This document shows positions 1 through 11,409 of a DNA stretch of 41,967 bases, piece after piece. Each line of letters opens with the position of its first letter. The stretch's first letter is position 1. A program made the position numbers and the translations under genes. The notes under the pieces are model-generated. The model saw only the letters and a list, made by a program, of their open reading frames with translations. It was not told where the DNA came from and did not search any database. This DNA comes from Macondimonas sp035325645 (lineage in GTDB: Bacteria; Pseudomonadota; Gammaproteobacteria; UBA5335), in assembly GCA_035325645.1 (NCBI GenBank), contig DAOKZK010000017.1, positions 1 through 41,967 of the forward strand. The letters run 5' to 3'.

Positions 1-1
1 C

Positions 2-55
2 GAACTGACCCGGGCGCATCTGCAGCGTTTGCAGGCCGAGCAAAAGGCTGGCTGA
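2..55 (+). CDS. C-terminal end of an unidentified protein (partial)
   Basis: An open frame enters from the left edge and ends at a TGA at 53-55. The last 17 residues are hydrophilic and helical (they begin ELTRAHLQ and end in QKAG). Too little remains to assign a family. It converges on eutC, whose stop lies 13 bases further on. It could equally be a chance open frame, so confidence is low. Confidence 0.35.
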   Translation, partial: ELTRAHLQRLQAEQKAG

Positions 56-68
56 TCGCCGGCGCCCG

Positions 69-857
69 TCAGCCCGGTAGCGAAAGCAGGTCGCTGTCGT
101 CCTTGAGATCGACACCGGTCAGTTGCCGGCGCAGCGCGGCGCGGCACAGGTACGCGAGCGTGTGGGCGGCGACAGGGTAGGTCAGACCCTCCGGGCGCAC
201 ATTCGAGATGCAGTTGCGCTCGCCGTCGGTGCGACCGGCGCGCGGCGCGTAGGTGAGGTAGACACCAAGGCTCGCCGGGGAACTCAACCCCGGCCGCTCG
301 CCGATCAGCACTGCGACTAGCCGTGCCCGCACAGCGGACCCTACGTCGTCGCCGATCGCCACCCGCCCCTGCTCGACCAGCACCAGCGGTGTGTTCTGCC
401 AGTCGGTGTCGAAGCGGCCGCGAAATTCCGCCAGCAGCGGCCGCACGTGCTGCTGCACGGCCGACGACGACAACCCGTCCGCCACCACCAGCGCGAGTTC
501 GGCCGCGGCAGCTTCGGCGGTGAGCCGCTCGCGATCGGCATCGCGCAGGCGCCGGCCAAGATCGGGCCGCAGCAGGTAGTCGTGACGACTCGGCGCCGCG
601 CTGTGGGCGCGCAGCACGCGCCAGCCGTCGGTTTCGAGATCGTGTTGCAAGGCATCGGCGTCGAGCGGGCGCAGCACTGCGTCACGAGCCTGTGCGTGGG
701 CGAGGCCAAACCGCAGCACTTCGTCGGTCGGCAGGCTGGCGCCGACCCGGCCGAGCGCGATGCGCGCGGCAGTGTGCCGTCGCAGCGCCTGCCACGGGTC
801 ATCCCGCACCAGCCTGCCGTTCTCAGCCGGCTCGACTGGTTCAGGCGACTCGCTCAC
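69..857 (-). CDS. eutC: Ethanolamine ammonia-lyase, small (light) subunit
   Basis: EutC pairs with EutB to form the adenosylcobalamin-dependent lyase that converts ethanolamine to acetaldehyde and ammonia in the cytoplasm. The 262-residue frame carries family hallmarks: ARIALGRVG near the N-terminus, DADALQ, the VVADGLSSSAVQQH block, a GDDVGSAVRARL stretch, IGERPGLSSP and a terminal YLCRAALRRQLTGVDLKDD. It is slightly shorter than the enteric protein (about 295), mainly at the N-terminus. I place the start at the GTG at 857-855 because it overlaps the eutB TGA (856-854), a classic coupled junction. The same frame stays open upstream to 1142, but that part lies inside eutB and is a shadow. Last gene of the eat-eutB-eutC operon. 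Confidence 0.95.
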   Translation of the reverse strand: MSESPEPVEPAENGRLVRDDPWQALRRHTAARIALGRVGASLPTDEVLRFGLAHAQARDAVLRPLDADALQHDLETDGWRVLRAHSAAPSRHDYLLRPDLGRRLRDADRERLTAEAAAAELALVVADGLSSSAVQQHVRPLLAEFRGRFDTDWQNTPLVLVEQGRVAIGDDVGSAVRARLVAVLIGERPGLSSPASLGVYLTYAPRAGRTDGERNCISNVRPEGLTYPVAAHTLAYLCRAALRRQLTGVDLKDDSDLLSLPG

Positions 858-2233
858 GTCGGCAGTTCTCGCAGCAGCCGCTGCGTGTCGCCGATCGGCC
901 GCAGCCGGCCCTGCGCGTCCGCAATACCCATGCGCGCCAGCCACGCCTCGAACTCCGGCGCACGTTTGAGCCCCAGCAGCTCGCGCAGGTACAGCGCGTC
1001 GTGGAACGACGTGCTCTGGTAATTCAGCATGATGTCGTCGGCGCCCGGGATGCCCATGATGAAGCTGAGGCCCGCATTGGCGAGCAGCGTCATCAGCGTG
1101 TCCATGTCGTCCTGGTCGGCCTCGGCATGGTTCGTGTAGCACACGTCGCAGCCCATCGGCACGCCGAGCAGCTTGCCGCAGAAGTGGTCCTCCAGCCCGG
1201 CGCGGATGATCTGCTTGCCGTCGTAGAGGTACTCCGGGCCGATGAAGCCGACCACGGTGTTGGTGAGCAGCGGCCGGAACTCCCGCGCCACGGCGTACGC
1301 GCGCGCTTCGCAGGTCTGCTGGTCGACGCCGTGGTGCGCGCCGGCCGACAGCGCGCTGCCCTGCCCGGTCTCGAAGTACATGACGTGGTCGCCGAGCGTG
1401 CCGCGGCCGAGCGACAGCGCCGCCTCGCGCGCCTCGCGCAGCAGCGCGAGCGTGACGCCGAAGCTGGCGTTGGCCGCCTCGGTGCCGGCGATGGACTGGA
1501 ACACCAGATCAACCGGTGCGCCCTGTTCGATGGCGGCGATCTGCGTCGTCACGTGCGTCAGCACGCAGCTCTGCATCGGGATGTCGAAGCGCACGCGCAG
1601 GTCGTCCAGCATCTGCCACAGGCGGTGCATGCTGGCGAGCGAATCACTGGCCGGGTTGATGCCGACCACGGCGTCACCCGCGCCGTACAGCAGCCCGTCG
1701 AGCGTGCTGGCGGCGATGCCCTTGAGGTCATCCGTCGGGTGGTTCGGTTGCAGGCGCACGGCGAGGTGCCCCGGCAGGCCGATGGTGTTGCGAAACCGCG
1801 TCACCACGCGGCACTTGCGCGCGGCCAGGATCAGATCCTGATTGCGCATCAGCCTGCTCACGGCGGCCACCATCTCCGGCGTGAGGCCCGGCGCAACGGC
1901 CGCGAGCGTGTCGCTATCGGTGCTGTCGAGCAGCAGCCAGTTGCGGAACTCGCCGACCGTGAGGTGGCTCACCGGTGCGAAGGCCGCCCGGTCGTGGCGG
2001 TCGACGATCAGGCGCGTGACTTCGTCCGTTTCATACGGAATCAGCGGCTCGTCGACGAAGGTTTTGAGCGGCAGATCGGCCAGCACCATGCGCGCCGCCA
2101 TGCGCTCCTCGTAGCTGCCGGCACCGAGTCCCGCCAGGTAATCGCCCGACCGGGCCGGGCTCGCCTTCGCCAGCACCTCGCGCAGGTCGGCGAAGACGTA
2201 ACCGCTCACCCCGACGCGGCTGCGGTAAGGCAT
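854..2233 (-). CDS. eutB: Ethanolamine ammonia-lyase, large (heavy) subunit
   Basis: EutB is the catalytic TIM-barrel subunit that binds ethanolamine and, with EutC, adenosylcobalamin. The 459 residues match the usual length of about 455. Recognisable blocks in order are an N-terminal YVFADLREVLAKASP, AARKCRVVTRFRNTIGLPG, RLQPNHPTDDLKGI, VGINPASDS, the SIAGTEAANASFGV region, YFETGQGSALSAGAHHG, IGPEYLYDGKQIIRAGLEDHF, GCDVCYTNHAEADQDDMD and IMGIPGADDIMLNYQSTSFHD. No microcompartment shell, EutA, acetaldehyde dehydrogenase or EutR gene is present. This suits the simple eat-eutBC arrangement known from pseudomonads rather than the enteric eut operon. The stop overlaps the eutC start; the permease lies 17 bases upstream. 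Confidence 0.97.
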   Translation of the reverse strand: MPYRSRVGVSGYVFADLREVLAKASPARSGDYLAGLGAGSYEERMAARMVLADLPLKTFVDEPLIPYETDEVTRLIVDRHDRAAFAPVSHLTVGEFRNWLLLDSTDSDTLAAVAPGLTPEMVAAVSRLMRNQDLILAARKCRVVTRFRNTIGLPGHLAVRLQPNHPTDDLKGIAASTLDGLLYGAGDAVVGINPASDSLASMHRLWQMLDDLRVRFDIPMQSCVLTHVTTQIAAIEQGAPVDLVFQSIAGTEAANASFGVTLALLREAREAALSLGRGTLGDHVMYFETGQGSALSAGAHHGVDQQTCEARAYAVAREFRPLLTNTVVGFIGPEYLYDGKQIIRAGLEDHFCGKLLGVPMGCDVCYTNHAEADQDDMDTLMTLLANAGLSFIMGIPGADDIMLNYQSTSFHDALYLRELLGLKRAPEFEAWLARMGIADAQGRLRPIGDTQRLLRELPT

Positions 2234-2250
2234 GCGTCAGGCCGCGACGT

Positions 2251-3615
2251 TCACACGCGCTCCAGCATGGCATCCGCCGGCGCCGCGGCGCGCAGCGGCG
2301 CAGTCAGCTGGAAATACACGTAACCGGCCGCCATCAGCGCCACGCACAGGCTGCCGATGATGGGGTTGAACCAGGCCATCGCCACCAGACACACCAGCGC
2401 CAGTCCGAGCGCGATTGCCGGCACCACGGGATAGCCCGGCGCGCGGAATGGCCGCTCCAGTGCGGGCTCGCTGCGGCGCAGCTTGAACAGGCTCAGCATG
2501 CTCATCACGTACAGCACGATGGCGCCGAACACGGACATGGTGATCATGGCGGCGGTGAGGCTCATGCCCTGCAGGTTGATGAGGCCGTCGCTGAAGATGG
2601 CGGCGATGCCGACGAGGCCGCCGGCGATGATGGCCCGGTGCGGCGTGCGAAAGCGCGGGTGCAGCGCTGCGAGCCCGGCCGGCAGGTACCCGGCGCGCGC
2701 CAGCGCGAAAAACTGGCGCGAGTAGCCGAGGATGATGCCGTGGAAGCTCGCGACGAGCCCGAACAGGCCGATCCACACCAGCATGTGCAGCCAGCCGGAA
2801 CTGTCGCCGACCACGGTTTTCATGGCCTGCGGCAGCGGGTCGTTGATGCCCGACAGCGCCTTCCAGTCGCCGACGCCGCCGGCGAAGATCATTACGCCGA
2901 AGGGCAGCACCAGCAGCGTGAGGATGCCGCTGATATAGGCAATCGGGATGGTGCGCCTCGGGTCCTTGGCCTCCTCGGCCGCCATGGCGGCGCCCTCGAT
3001 GGCGAGGAAGAACCAGATGGCGAACGGAATGGCCGCGAAGATGCCGGCGATGGCCGCGCCGCCGAACTCATTGCTGCCGGCCCAGCCGTTCAGCACGAAA
3101 TTGCTGACGCTGAAGCCCGGTGCCACCACGCCCATGAACACCAGCAGCTCCAGCACCGCGAGGAGAGTGACGATCAGCTCGAAGGTGGCGGCGATCTGCA
3201 CGCCCAGAATGTTGAGCCCCATGAAGACAACGTAAGCCCCGACGGCAGCCACCTTCGGGTCGAGTGCCGGGAACTGCACGTTGAGGTAAGCGCCAATGGC
3301 GAGCGCGATGGCCGGCGGCGCGAACACAAATTCGATCAAGGTGGCGAGCCCGGCAAACAATCCGCCCATCGGCCCGAACGCGCGCCGGCTGTACGCAAAC
3401 GGCCCGCCCGCGTGCGGGATGGCGGCGGTCAGTTCCGTGTAGCTGAAGATGAACGCGGTGTACATGGCCGCCACCAGCACCGTGGTGACCAGAAAGCCGA
3501 GCGTGCCGGCGGCGCCCCAGCCGTAACTCCAGCCGAAGTACTCGCCGGAAATCACCAGCCCCACCGCGATGCCCCAGAGGTGCAGCGGCCCCAGACTTGA
3601 TTTCAGCTCCGTCAT
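2251..3615 (-). CDS. eat: Ethanolamine permease (APC superfamily)
   Basis: A 454-residue inner-membrane transporter with about twelve hydrophobic segments. Family signs are the N-terminal LWGIAVGLVISGEYFGWSYG, YTELTAAIPHAGGPFAYSRRAFGP in the first loop region, FFLAIEGAAMAAEEAKDPRRTIP mid-protein and FRAPGYPVVPAIAL near the end. All are typical of the ethanolamine branch of amino acid/polyamine/organocation transporters. Position directly before eutB supports the substrate. I choose the ATG at 3615, about ten bases downstream of an AAAGG ribosome-binding site; an in-frame GTG at 3624 also exists. The symbol follows the pseudomonad eat-eutBC operon. A sigma-54 promoter lies about 50 bases upstream of the start. 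Confidence 0.92.
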   Translation of the reverse strand: MTELKSSLGPLHLWGIAVGLVISGEYFGWSYGWGAAGTLGFLVTTVLVAAMYTAFIFSYTELTAAIPHAGGPFAYSRRAFGPMGGLFAGLATLIEFVFAPPAIALAIGAYLNVQFPALDPKVAAVGAYVVFMGLNILGVQIAATFELIVTLLAVLELLVFMGVVAPGFSVSNFVLNGWAGSNEFGGAAIAGIFAAIPFAIWFFLAIEGAAMAAEEAKDPRRTIPIAYISGILTLLVLPFGVMIFAGGVGDWKALSGINDPLPQAMKTVVGDSSGWLHMLVWIGLFGLVASFHGIILGYSRQFFALARAGYLPAGLAALHPRFRTPHRAIIAGGLVGIAAIFSDGLINLQGMSLTAAMITMSVFGAIVLYVMSMLSLFKLRRSEPALERPFRAPGYPVVPAIALGLALVCLVAMAWFNPIIGSLCVALMAAGYVYFQLTAPLRAAAPADAMLERV

Positions 3616-3663
3616 GGTCGGCACCCCTTTGGTGTCGTGCGGTTCTCACTGCCGATAGATCGC

Positions 3664-3679
3664 AGCAAGAAATCCGCCA
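3664..3679 (-). promoter_or_regulatory. Sigma-54 (-24/-12) promoter of eat-eutBC
   Basis: Read on the minus strand the 16 bases are TGGCGGATTTCTTGCT. They match the RpoN consensus TGGCACG-N4-TTGCW at TGGC, TTGC and the final W, with the GG and GC pairs at the required 12-base offset. The predicted start is near 3653, about 38 bases before the permease ATG. In Pseudomonas aeruginosa the equivalent operon is driven by sigma-54 and the enhancer-binding protein EatR, so the site fits known biology. No EatR gene is in the window. Confidence 0.8.
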
Positions 3680-3687
3680 GACGATGG

Positions 3688-3711
3688 ATCTGCGCTGCGA
3701 GCGGCGCAGAT
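3688..3711. repeat. Perfect 8-bp inverted repeat upstream of the eut promoter
   Basis: ATCTGCGC (3688-3695) and GCGCAGAT (3704-3711) are perfect reverse complements separated by 8 bases. They lie 8 bases upstream of the -24 element of the eut sigma-54 promoter. This may be a regulator-binding site (activator or repressor), although enhancer sites for sigma-54 activators usually lie further away. No T-tract follows on either strand, so it is not a terminator. The rest of 3712-3856 holds no gene or clear signal. Confidence 0.45.
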
Positions 3712-3856
3712 GGGCGCCGGCGTGTCGCCGCCGATCCAGCCGAGTGCACTGGGCGCTGCGCCGATGTGCCGTGGTGGGGCAGGCCGCGGGGCAGGCTCCA
3801 TGCTTGCCCGATGTGGGGTGGCAGTCGAGCGAGAGGCTGAAGAGAGCCCCCGCGCC

Positions 3857-6685
<2,829 letters not shown>

Positions 6686-6710
6686 GATGACTCGGGTAGG
6701 AGGGGGCGGT

Positions 6711-7142
6711 TCAGGCGGCAAGGTGATGCGTTTGCAGGGGATAGCCCCGATCGCGATAGAAGCGGTAGCGCTCGCGTCCCAGCGCGCGTTCGCCGTCGGC
6801 GGCGCCGATGACCTCCACCACGCGCTCGAAGCGGCTGAAGAACAGCGGCACAGTGTCGGTCAGGTTCACCAGCACGTCGCTCAGGCGTGTCGGCGGCTCG
6901 GTATCGCAGCCCAAAAGGACGGGACTGAGGCCGTCTTCCTGGGCGAGCGGGACGTGGGGAATGAAGCTGCCCTGACGGAAAGTCCAGAGCAGCGTGTCGA
7001 GCGCGGCGACGGCCTCGGCATCTGGCGCATGCACATAGATGCCGAGCCCCTGGCGGTAGGCCTTGTCGATGAGGCGGCAGGCGGTGCGATGGCGTTGCTC
7101 CGCGCCGCCGTCCTGCAGCAGATAGAACCCGACATGGGTCAT
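6711..7142 (-). CDS. holC: DNA polymerase III chi subunit
   Basis: HolC (chi) bridges the clamp-loader psi subunit and single-stranded DNA-binding protein during lagging-strand synthesis. The 143-residue protein begins MTHVGFYLL and has the family pattern of a Rossmann-like fold: conserved ACRLIDKAYRQG, YVHAPDAEAVAALDTLLWTFRQGSFIPH, PVLLG, DVLVNLTDTVPLFFSRFERVVEVI and a C-terminal RYRFYRDRGYPLQTHHL. The ATG overlaps the pepA stop (ATGA at 7142-7139), so the two are probably translationally coupled. valS follows 25 bases on. The larger open frame upstream (to 7760) is inside pepA and is a shadow. Confidence 0.95.
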   Translation of the reverse strand: MTHVGFYLLQDGGAEQRHRTACRLIDKAYRQGLGIYVHAPDAEAVAALDTLLWTFRQGSFIPHVPLAQEDGLSPVLLGCDTEPPTRLSDVLVNLTDTVPLFFSRFERVVEVIGAADGERALGRERYRFYRDRGYPLQTHHLAA

Positions 7143-8632
7143 GCGCGCGCGGCCTGCTGCATCAGATACTCGAGCAGGAGCGGCACCGGTCGGCCAGTGG
7201 CACCCTTTTCCTTGCCCGATTTCCAGGCCGTGCCCGCGATGTCCAGATGGGCCCAGCGCTGATCTTCCACGAAGCGCCACAGGAAGCAGGCGGCGGTGAT
7301 GCTGCCGCCTTCGCGGCCGCCCACGTTCGCCATGTCGGCGAAGTTGCTGTCCAGCGCCTTTTGATACTCCGGCCACAGCGGCATCTGCCAGGCGCGATCG
7401 CCGGTCGCCTCGCCAGCCGCCAGCAGCGCCTTGGCCAGCGCGGCATCGTTGCTGTAGAGCCCGCTGGCATGATGGCCCAGCGCGATGACACACGCTCCGG
7501 TGAGGGTGGCGATGTCGATGATGACTTCCGGCTCGTAGCGCTTGGCATAGGTGAGCGCGTCGCAGAGCAGAAGCCGCCCTTCGGCGTCGGTGTTGAGGAT
7601 TTCGATGGTCTTGCCGGCCATGCTGGTGACGATGTCGCCGGGCTTGCTGGCATTGCCGTCGGGCAGGTTTTCGCTGGCCGGGATGATGCCGACCAGATGG
7701 ATGGGCAGTTTCATTTGCGAGACGGCCTTGAAGGTCCCGAGCACGCTGGCCGCGCCGCACATGTCGAATTTCATCTCGTCCATGGCCGCGCCGGGTTTGA
7801 GGGAGATCCCGCCCGAATCGAAGGTCACGCCCTTGCCGACCAGCGCGATCGGGCGTGTCTTGTCGTGGTCGGCGCCGTATTCCAGCACGATCAGCTTGGG
7901 TGGCTGGCGACTGCCGCGGGCGACCGACAACAGCGCGCCCATGCCCAGCGCTTCCATGTCGGCCGTTTCCAGGACCTTGGCCGTGACGGCCGGATCGGCG
8001 GTGGCGAGGGCAAGGGCCTGGTCGGCGAGGTAGCTCGGGGTACAGACGTTCGGCGGCAGGTTGCCGAGATGGCGCGCCATGAGCTGGCCGGCCGCAATGG
8101 CCTCGGCGTGCCGAATATGGACCTCTGCCTGCTCGAGGTCGCGCCGGCTGTCGACGCCGATCGTCAGGCTGCGCAGACGCCCGTCCTGACCTTCGTCATC
8201 CTTCGCAGAGCGGAATCGATAGGCCAACGCCTCGCTGGCCAGCACCATCTCGCGCAGTTTCCAGGCGAGGTCGCGGCTGCGCACCGGCAGACCGGCGAGA
8301 TAGCTGAAGCCATCCCGCGCACCGCACTGACGCAGGGCCTTGAGCGCCGTGCGCACCACGTCGCGGTACCGACTGTCGTCGAGTTCCCGCTCCTTGCCGC
8401 AACCGACCAGCAGCACCCGGTCGCAGAGCGTGCGGGGCAGGTTGTGCAACAGCAGGGTCTGGTTCGGTTTGCCGTCGAGGTCGCCGCGCCGCAGGATGGC
8501 CGAGATGGCGCCACCGCTCGCCTTGTCGAGGGCTTGTGCGGCATCGGACAATCGGCGGTGCTCGAAAACGCCCGCGATGACGCAACCGACGCGCTGTTTG
8601 TCGGGATTTCCGCTCTTGGCCGCGTATTCCAC
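7139..8632 (-). CDS. pepA: Leucyl aminopeptidase (M17, cytosol aminopeptidase)
   Basis: Two-metal hexameric exopeptidase that removes N-terminal residues in the cytoplasm; in enteric bacteria PepA is also a DNA-binding architectural protein. The 497-residue protein aligns well with the E. coli enzyme from residue 1: FEHRRLSDAAQALDK, LRRGDLDGKPNQTLLLHNLP, VGCGKERELDD, then the catalytic domain with VGKGVTFDSGGISLKP, MDEMKFDMCGAA and the M17 signature NTDAEGRLLLCDAL. It also has DIATLTGACVIALG and HLDIAGTAWKSGKEKGATGRP. I choose the GTG at 8632 (read as Met-Glu-Tyr-Ala) because similarity begins there and a GGAG lies just upstream; the open frame continues 35 codons further without similarity. 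Divergent from lptF. Confidence 0.96.
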   Translation of the reverse strand: MEYAAKSGNPDKQRVGCVIAGVFEHRRLSDAAQALDKASGGAISAILRRGDLDGKPNQTLLLHNLPRTLCDRVLLVGCGKERELDDSRYRDVVRTALKALRQCGARDGFSYLAGLPVRSRDLAWKLREMVLASEALAYRFRSAKDDEGQDGRLRSLTIGVDSRRDLEQAEVHIRHAEAIAAGQLMARHLGNLPPNVCTPSYLADQALALATADPAVTAKVLETADMEALGMGALLSVARGSRQPPKLIVLEYGADHDKTRPIALVGKGVTFDSGGISLKPGAAMDEMKFDMCGAASVLGTFKAVSQMKLPIHLVGIIPASENLPDGNASKPGDIVTSMAGKTIEILNTDAEGRLLLCDALTYAKRYEPEVIIDIATLTGACVIALGHHASGLYSNDAALAKALLAAGEATGDRAWQMPLWPEYQKALDSNFADMANVGGREGGSITAACFLWRFVEDQRWAHLDIAGTAWKSGKEKGATGRPVPLLLEYLMQQAARA

Positions 8633-8784
8633 TGAGACGCTCTCCGTGTAGACTGGTGCCCGGATTCCGGAGCCTCCGGACACGGACAGAAACGCACAAG
8701 TGGCCAGACCTCGTTTCCGGCCGCGCTGAACATGCATTTTATGAGAAAGCGCGATTTTTTTGAAACATCAGGCGGAAGATCCTG

Positions 8785-9882
8785 ATGCTGCGCATATTTT
8801 CCCGCTACCTGCTGCAGGAAGTGGGATTCTGGGTCCTGGTGCTGACAGGGGTGGTGCTGCTGGTCCTGGCGGGCGGCATCTTCGGTCGGCTGCTGACTGC
8901 GGCGGGAGCAGGCGAAATCGCCCCGGAAGTGGTGGGATGGCTGATGCTGTTCACGCTGCCCGAGCAACTGGCCCTGGCCTTGCCGATCGCGCTGTTGCTG
9001 GGCATCGTCTTTGGCGTCGGCCGACTTTACCGGGACCATGAAGCCTTCGCGCTGGCGGGCAGCGGCGTGGGCCCGCGTCACTACCTGAAGCCGCTGCTCA
9101 GCCTCGCGCTTCTGCTCGCGCTGCCGGTCGGCGCTCTCTCGCTGGCGATCGCGCCGTGGGCTGCCCGGGAAGGACTGGTCATGCGCGAATCGAGCGAACG
9201 GGAGGCCAGCCTCAGCTTGCTCCAGGCGGGTCGATTCCTTCCACTTCAAGGGGGGCAGGCGATCTTTTATGCCGAAAAGGCGGATCGCGCCACCGGACGT
9301 CTGGAGGACATCCTGATCCGCTTCCGTCAGGATGACGAGGACGTGCTGATCCGGGCCCGCGTGGGCTGGACCCGCCGGGCGGGGGACGGCGTCCGGGAAC
9401 TCGTGCTCGAGGACGGCTGGCGCTACGATGGCACACCGGGACGCGCCGACTACCAGGTCATTCGCTTCCAGACGCACATCGCGCGATACCGGCTTCCCGA
9501 AGTGTTGCCGCGCGCGAGCAAGCGCAGCCTGCAGTCGCCGCTCGCCCTCATGCAGGCCGGGACCCCAGCCGACTGGGCAGAGATCCACCGGCGTCTGGCA
9601 GCGCCGGTGTCTCTGTTCGTGTTCGTGCTGGTGGCCCTGCCGCTGGCGCGTTCGGCGCCGCGCAAGCGCAGCAACGGACTGCTGTGGGCGGTGCTGGTGT
9701 ACGTCATCTTCGGCAACCTCTTGGGCCTGGGACGCAGCGCGCTGGAACAGGGTCGGTTGCCGATCTGGGTCGGACTGTGGTGGGTGCATCTCATGGTGGC
9801 GGCCTTGGGCGTCGCCCTGCTGGTCTATCAGAACGGCCGGATCCGTCCCTGGTCGATTTTCAGGTCGTGGGCGCGCGCATGA
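8785..9882 (+). CDS. lptF: LPS export ABC transporter permease LptF
   Basis: Inner-membrane permease that, with LptG and the ATPase LptB, extracts lipopolysaccharide and pushes it onto the periplasmic LptC-LptA bridge. The 365-residue protein has the YjgP/YjgQ layout: a short start (MLRIFSRYLL), transmembrane segments at about 15-40, 60-80 and 100-125, a large periplasmic beta-jellyroll at about 130-260, then three C-terminal helices with HRRLAAPVSLFVFVLVALPLA. A GGAAGATCC ribosome-binding site precedes the ATG. The 152-base gap to divergent pepA must hold both promoters. The stop overlaps the lptG start (ATGA). Confidence 0.95.
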   Translation: MLRIFSRYLLQEVGFWVLVLTGVVLLVLAGGIFGRLLTAAGAGEIAPEVVGWLMLFTLPEQLALALPIALLLGIVFGVGRLYRDHEAFALAGSGVGPRHYLKPLLSLALLLALPVGALSLAIAPWAAREGLVMRESSEREASLSLLQAGRFLPLQGGQAIFYAEKADRATGRLEDILIRFRQDDEDVLIRARVGWTRRAGDGVRELVLEDGWRYDGTPGRADYQVIRFQTHIARYRLPEVLPRASKRSLQSPLALMQAGTPADWAEIHRRLAAPVSLFVFVLVALPLARSAPRKRSNGLLWAVLVYVIFGNLLGLGRSALEQGRLPIWVGLWWVHLMVAALGVALLVYQNGRIRPWSIFRSWARA

Positions 9883-10946
9883 GCCGACTCGAGCGTTATC
9901 TGTTGCGCCATCTGCTCGGCGGGGTCGTGACCGTCACGCTGGTGATGGCGGCGTTGGTGATTTTCGTGAACCTTTTGGGGCAGATCGAAAACCTCGACGA
10001 CACCCGCTTCGGTCCGTTGCAGTTGTTCGCCTACGTCAGCCTGCGCTTGCCGGCATTTCTGTTTCAGACCCTGCCCGTTGCGGCTTTGCTTGGCGCCTTG
10101 CTGGGGCTGGGCAGTCTCGCGGTGCAGCGGGAACTGATCGCGATGCAGGCCCTGGGCCTGCCGATGTGGCGCATGCTCAGGGTGGTGATGCTGGCGTCCG
10201 TCCTGATCGGCGGGGGCGCCTGGGTGCTCGGCGATGTGCTCGGGCCGCCGGCCGAATCGATGGCGCGCCAGATGCGTGATGCCCAGCGGTTGGCCGGCCA
10301 AGTGGCCCGCATGGCAGATCAGGTCTGGCTGCGTGACGCAAACACCTTCGTGCGCATCGATCGTCTCATCAATGCCCGCTTGCTGCGTGGCGTGGAGATT
10401 CTGGAATTCGCCGACGATGGCGCGCTGAGGCAGGTTGTCCGCGCGCCGCGCGCGGTGGTGGAACCCGACGGCTGGCTGTTGTTCGATGCGCAGGGCACGC
10501 GCTTCGACCTTGAAGGGGCCAGCGACTTCAGGCAGGCGCAGGGCGTGTGGCCGCTTCGCATCGAGCCGCATCTGGTGGAGGTGCTGGCGGTGCGGGCCGA
10601 GACGCTGACGCTGCGCGAACTGTGGCAACAGAAGCAATTCCTGAGCGACAACGGTCTGGAGAGCGAACCCTTCGCGACCCTGTTCTGGACGCGGCTGGTC
10701 TTGCCGGTCAGCATCCTGCCGATGGTTCTGCTGGCTTTGCCGTTGACCTTGGGCAGCCTGCGCGACAGCAGCGTGGTGCGCCGAGTGGTCGTCGGTGTCC
10801 TGATCGGCGCGGCCTATTACCTGGCTAACCTGACCGTCAGCGGTGGTGGCGTCGTGCTGGGGCTGCCCAACTGGGTGAGCGCCTGGTTGCCGACCCTGGC
10901 TCTGGGGCTGTTTGCCGGCTTGCAATTGCGGCGAACGCGGGGCTGA
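9879..10946 (+). CDS. lptG: LPS export ABC transporter permease LptG
   Basis: Partner permease of LptF. The 355-residue protein starts at the ATG at 9879 overlapping the lptF TGA, which sets the start over the longer open frame upstream. It has the family opening SRLERYLLRHLLGG, a first membrane helix at about 10-35, the LPVAALLGALLGLGSLAVQRELIAMQALGLP block, a periplasmic domain with DQVWLRDANTFVRID and a C-terminal three-helix bundle ending in VSAWLPTLALGLFAG. Its stop is only 13 bases from the end of the convergent RDD gene, and no terminator hairpin is evident between them. Confidence 0.95.
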   Translation: MSRLERYLLRHLLGGVVTVTLVMAALVIFVNLLGQIENLDDTRFGPLQLFAYVSLRLPAFLFQTLPVAALLGALLGLGSLAVQRELIAMQALGLPMWRMLRVVMLASVLIGGGAWVLGDVLGPPAESMARQMRDAQRLAGQVARMADQVWLRDANTFVRIDRLINARLLRGVEILEFADDGALRQVVRAPRAVVEPDGWLLFDAQGTRFDLEGASDFRQAQGVWPLRIEPHLVEVLAVRAETLTLRELWQQKQFLSDNGLESEPFATLFWTRLVLPVSILPMVLLALPLTLGSLRDSSVVRRVVVGVLIGAAYYLANLTVSGGGVVLGLPNWVSAWLPTLALGLFAGLQLRRTRG

Positions 10947-10959
10947 CGCGCGGACCGGC

Positions 10960-11409
10960 TCAGCTGCCCTTGGGCAGGACGATCAGCCGCGTCCCGGAAA
11001 GGCGGTCGTGCCAGGCGAGGCCGTCGCGATCGACCCATTGCCACAGGAACCCCAAGCCGCAGACCAGCCAGGACAGCACGGCAGCTGCATAACGGCGGGT
11101 CGCCGGGCCCCAGCCGATCGGGAGTCCATCCGGGGTCCGTACCTCGATGCGCCAGGCACGCATGCCCAGCGTTTGCCCTCCGCGGGTCCAGAACCAGCCG
11201 AAGAATGCCCAGCCGATGAGCAGCAGATAACCCGTGTAAGCGAGGTTGCCCGGATGGATGGCCTCCCCATGGGTGAGAAACAGCAGCGGAAAGGTGGCGC
11301 CCATCCACAGCGCGCCCAAGAGGAGACTGTCATAGAAGATGGCCGCCAAGCGACGCACCAGTCCACAAGGTCTGGGCGCGGCGGAACGGGGAGGGTTCGA
11401 AGGTGTCAT
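10960..11409 (-). CDS. RDD family membrane protein
   Basis: Small integral membrane protein (149 residues) of the RDD family, named for conserved Arg and Asp residues. Visible features are LVRRLAAIFYDSLLL (first helix with the conserved R and D), a second helix LAYTGYLLLIGWAFFGWFW, the TRGGQTLGMRAWRIEVRTPDG loop, a third helix and the terminal QWVDRDGLAWHDRLSGTRLI. Molecular function is unknown; transport roles have been proposed for some members. Such genes often lie convergent to lptFG. The ATG at 11409 coincides with the final A of the upstream tRNA-Glu CCA end. The tRNA acceptor strand AGGGAG would act as ribosome-binding site. An in-frame GTG at 11358 is a possible alternative start. Confidence 0.85.
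   Translation of the reverse strand: MTPSNPPRSAAPRPCGLVRRLAAIFYDSLLLGALWMGATFPLLFLTHGEAIHPGNLAYTGYLLLIGWAFFGWFWTRGGQTLGMRAWRIEVRTPDGLPIGWGPATRRYAAAVLSWLVCGLGFLWQWVDRDGLAWHDRLSGTRLIVLPKGS

Noticed and set aside
692..2323. Long plus-strand open frame (543 codons) across eutC/eutB
   Set aside because: Antisense to two strongly recognised genes; its translation is rich in Arg, Gln and His with no family pattern. High GC content creates long antisense frames.
3616..3856. Cobalamin riboswitch before the B12-dependent ethanolamine operon
   Set aside because: No B12-box-like sequence or the expected multi-stem layout; the leader from the sigma-54 start is only about 38 bases.
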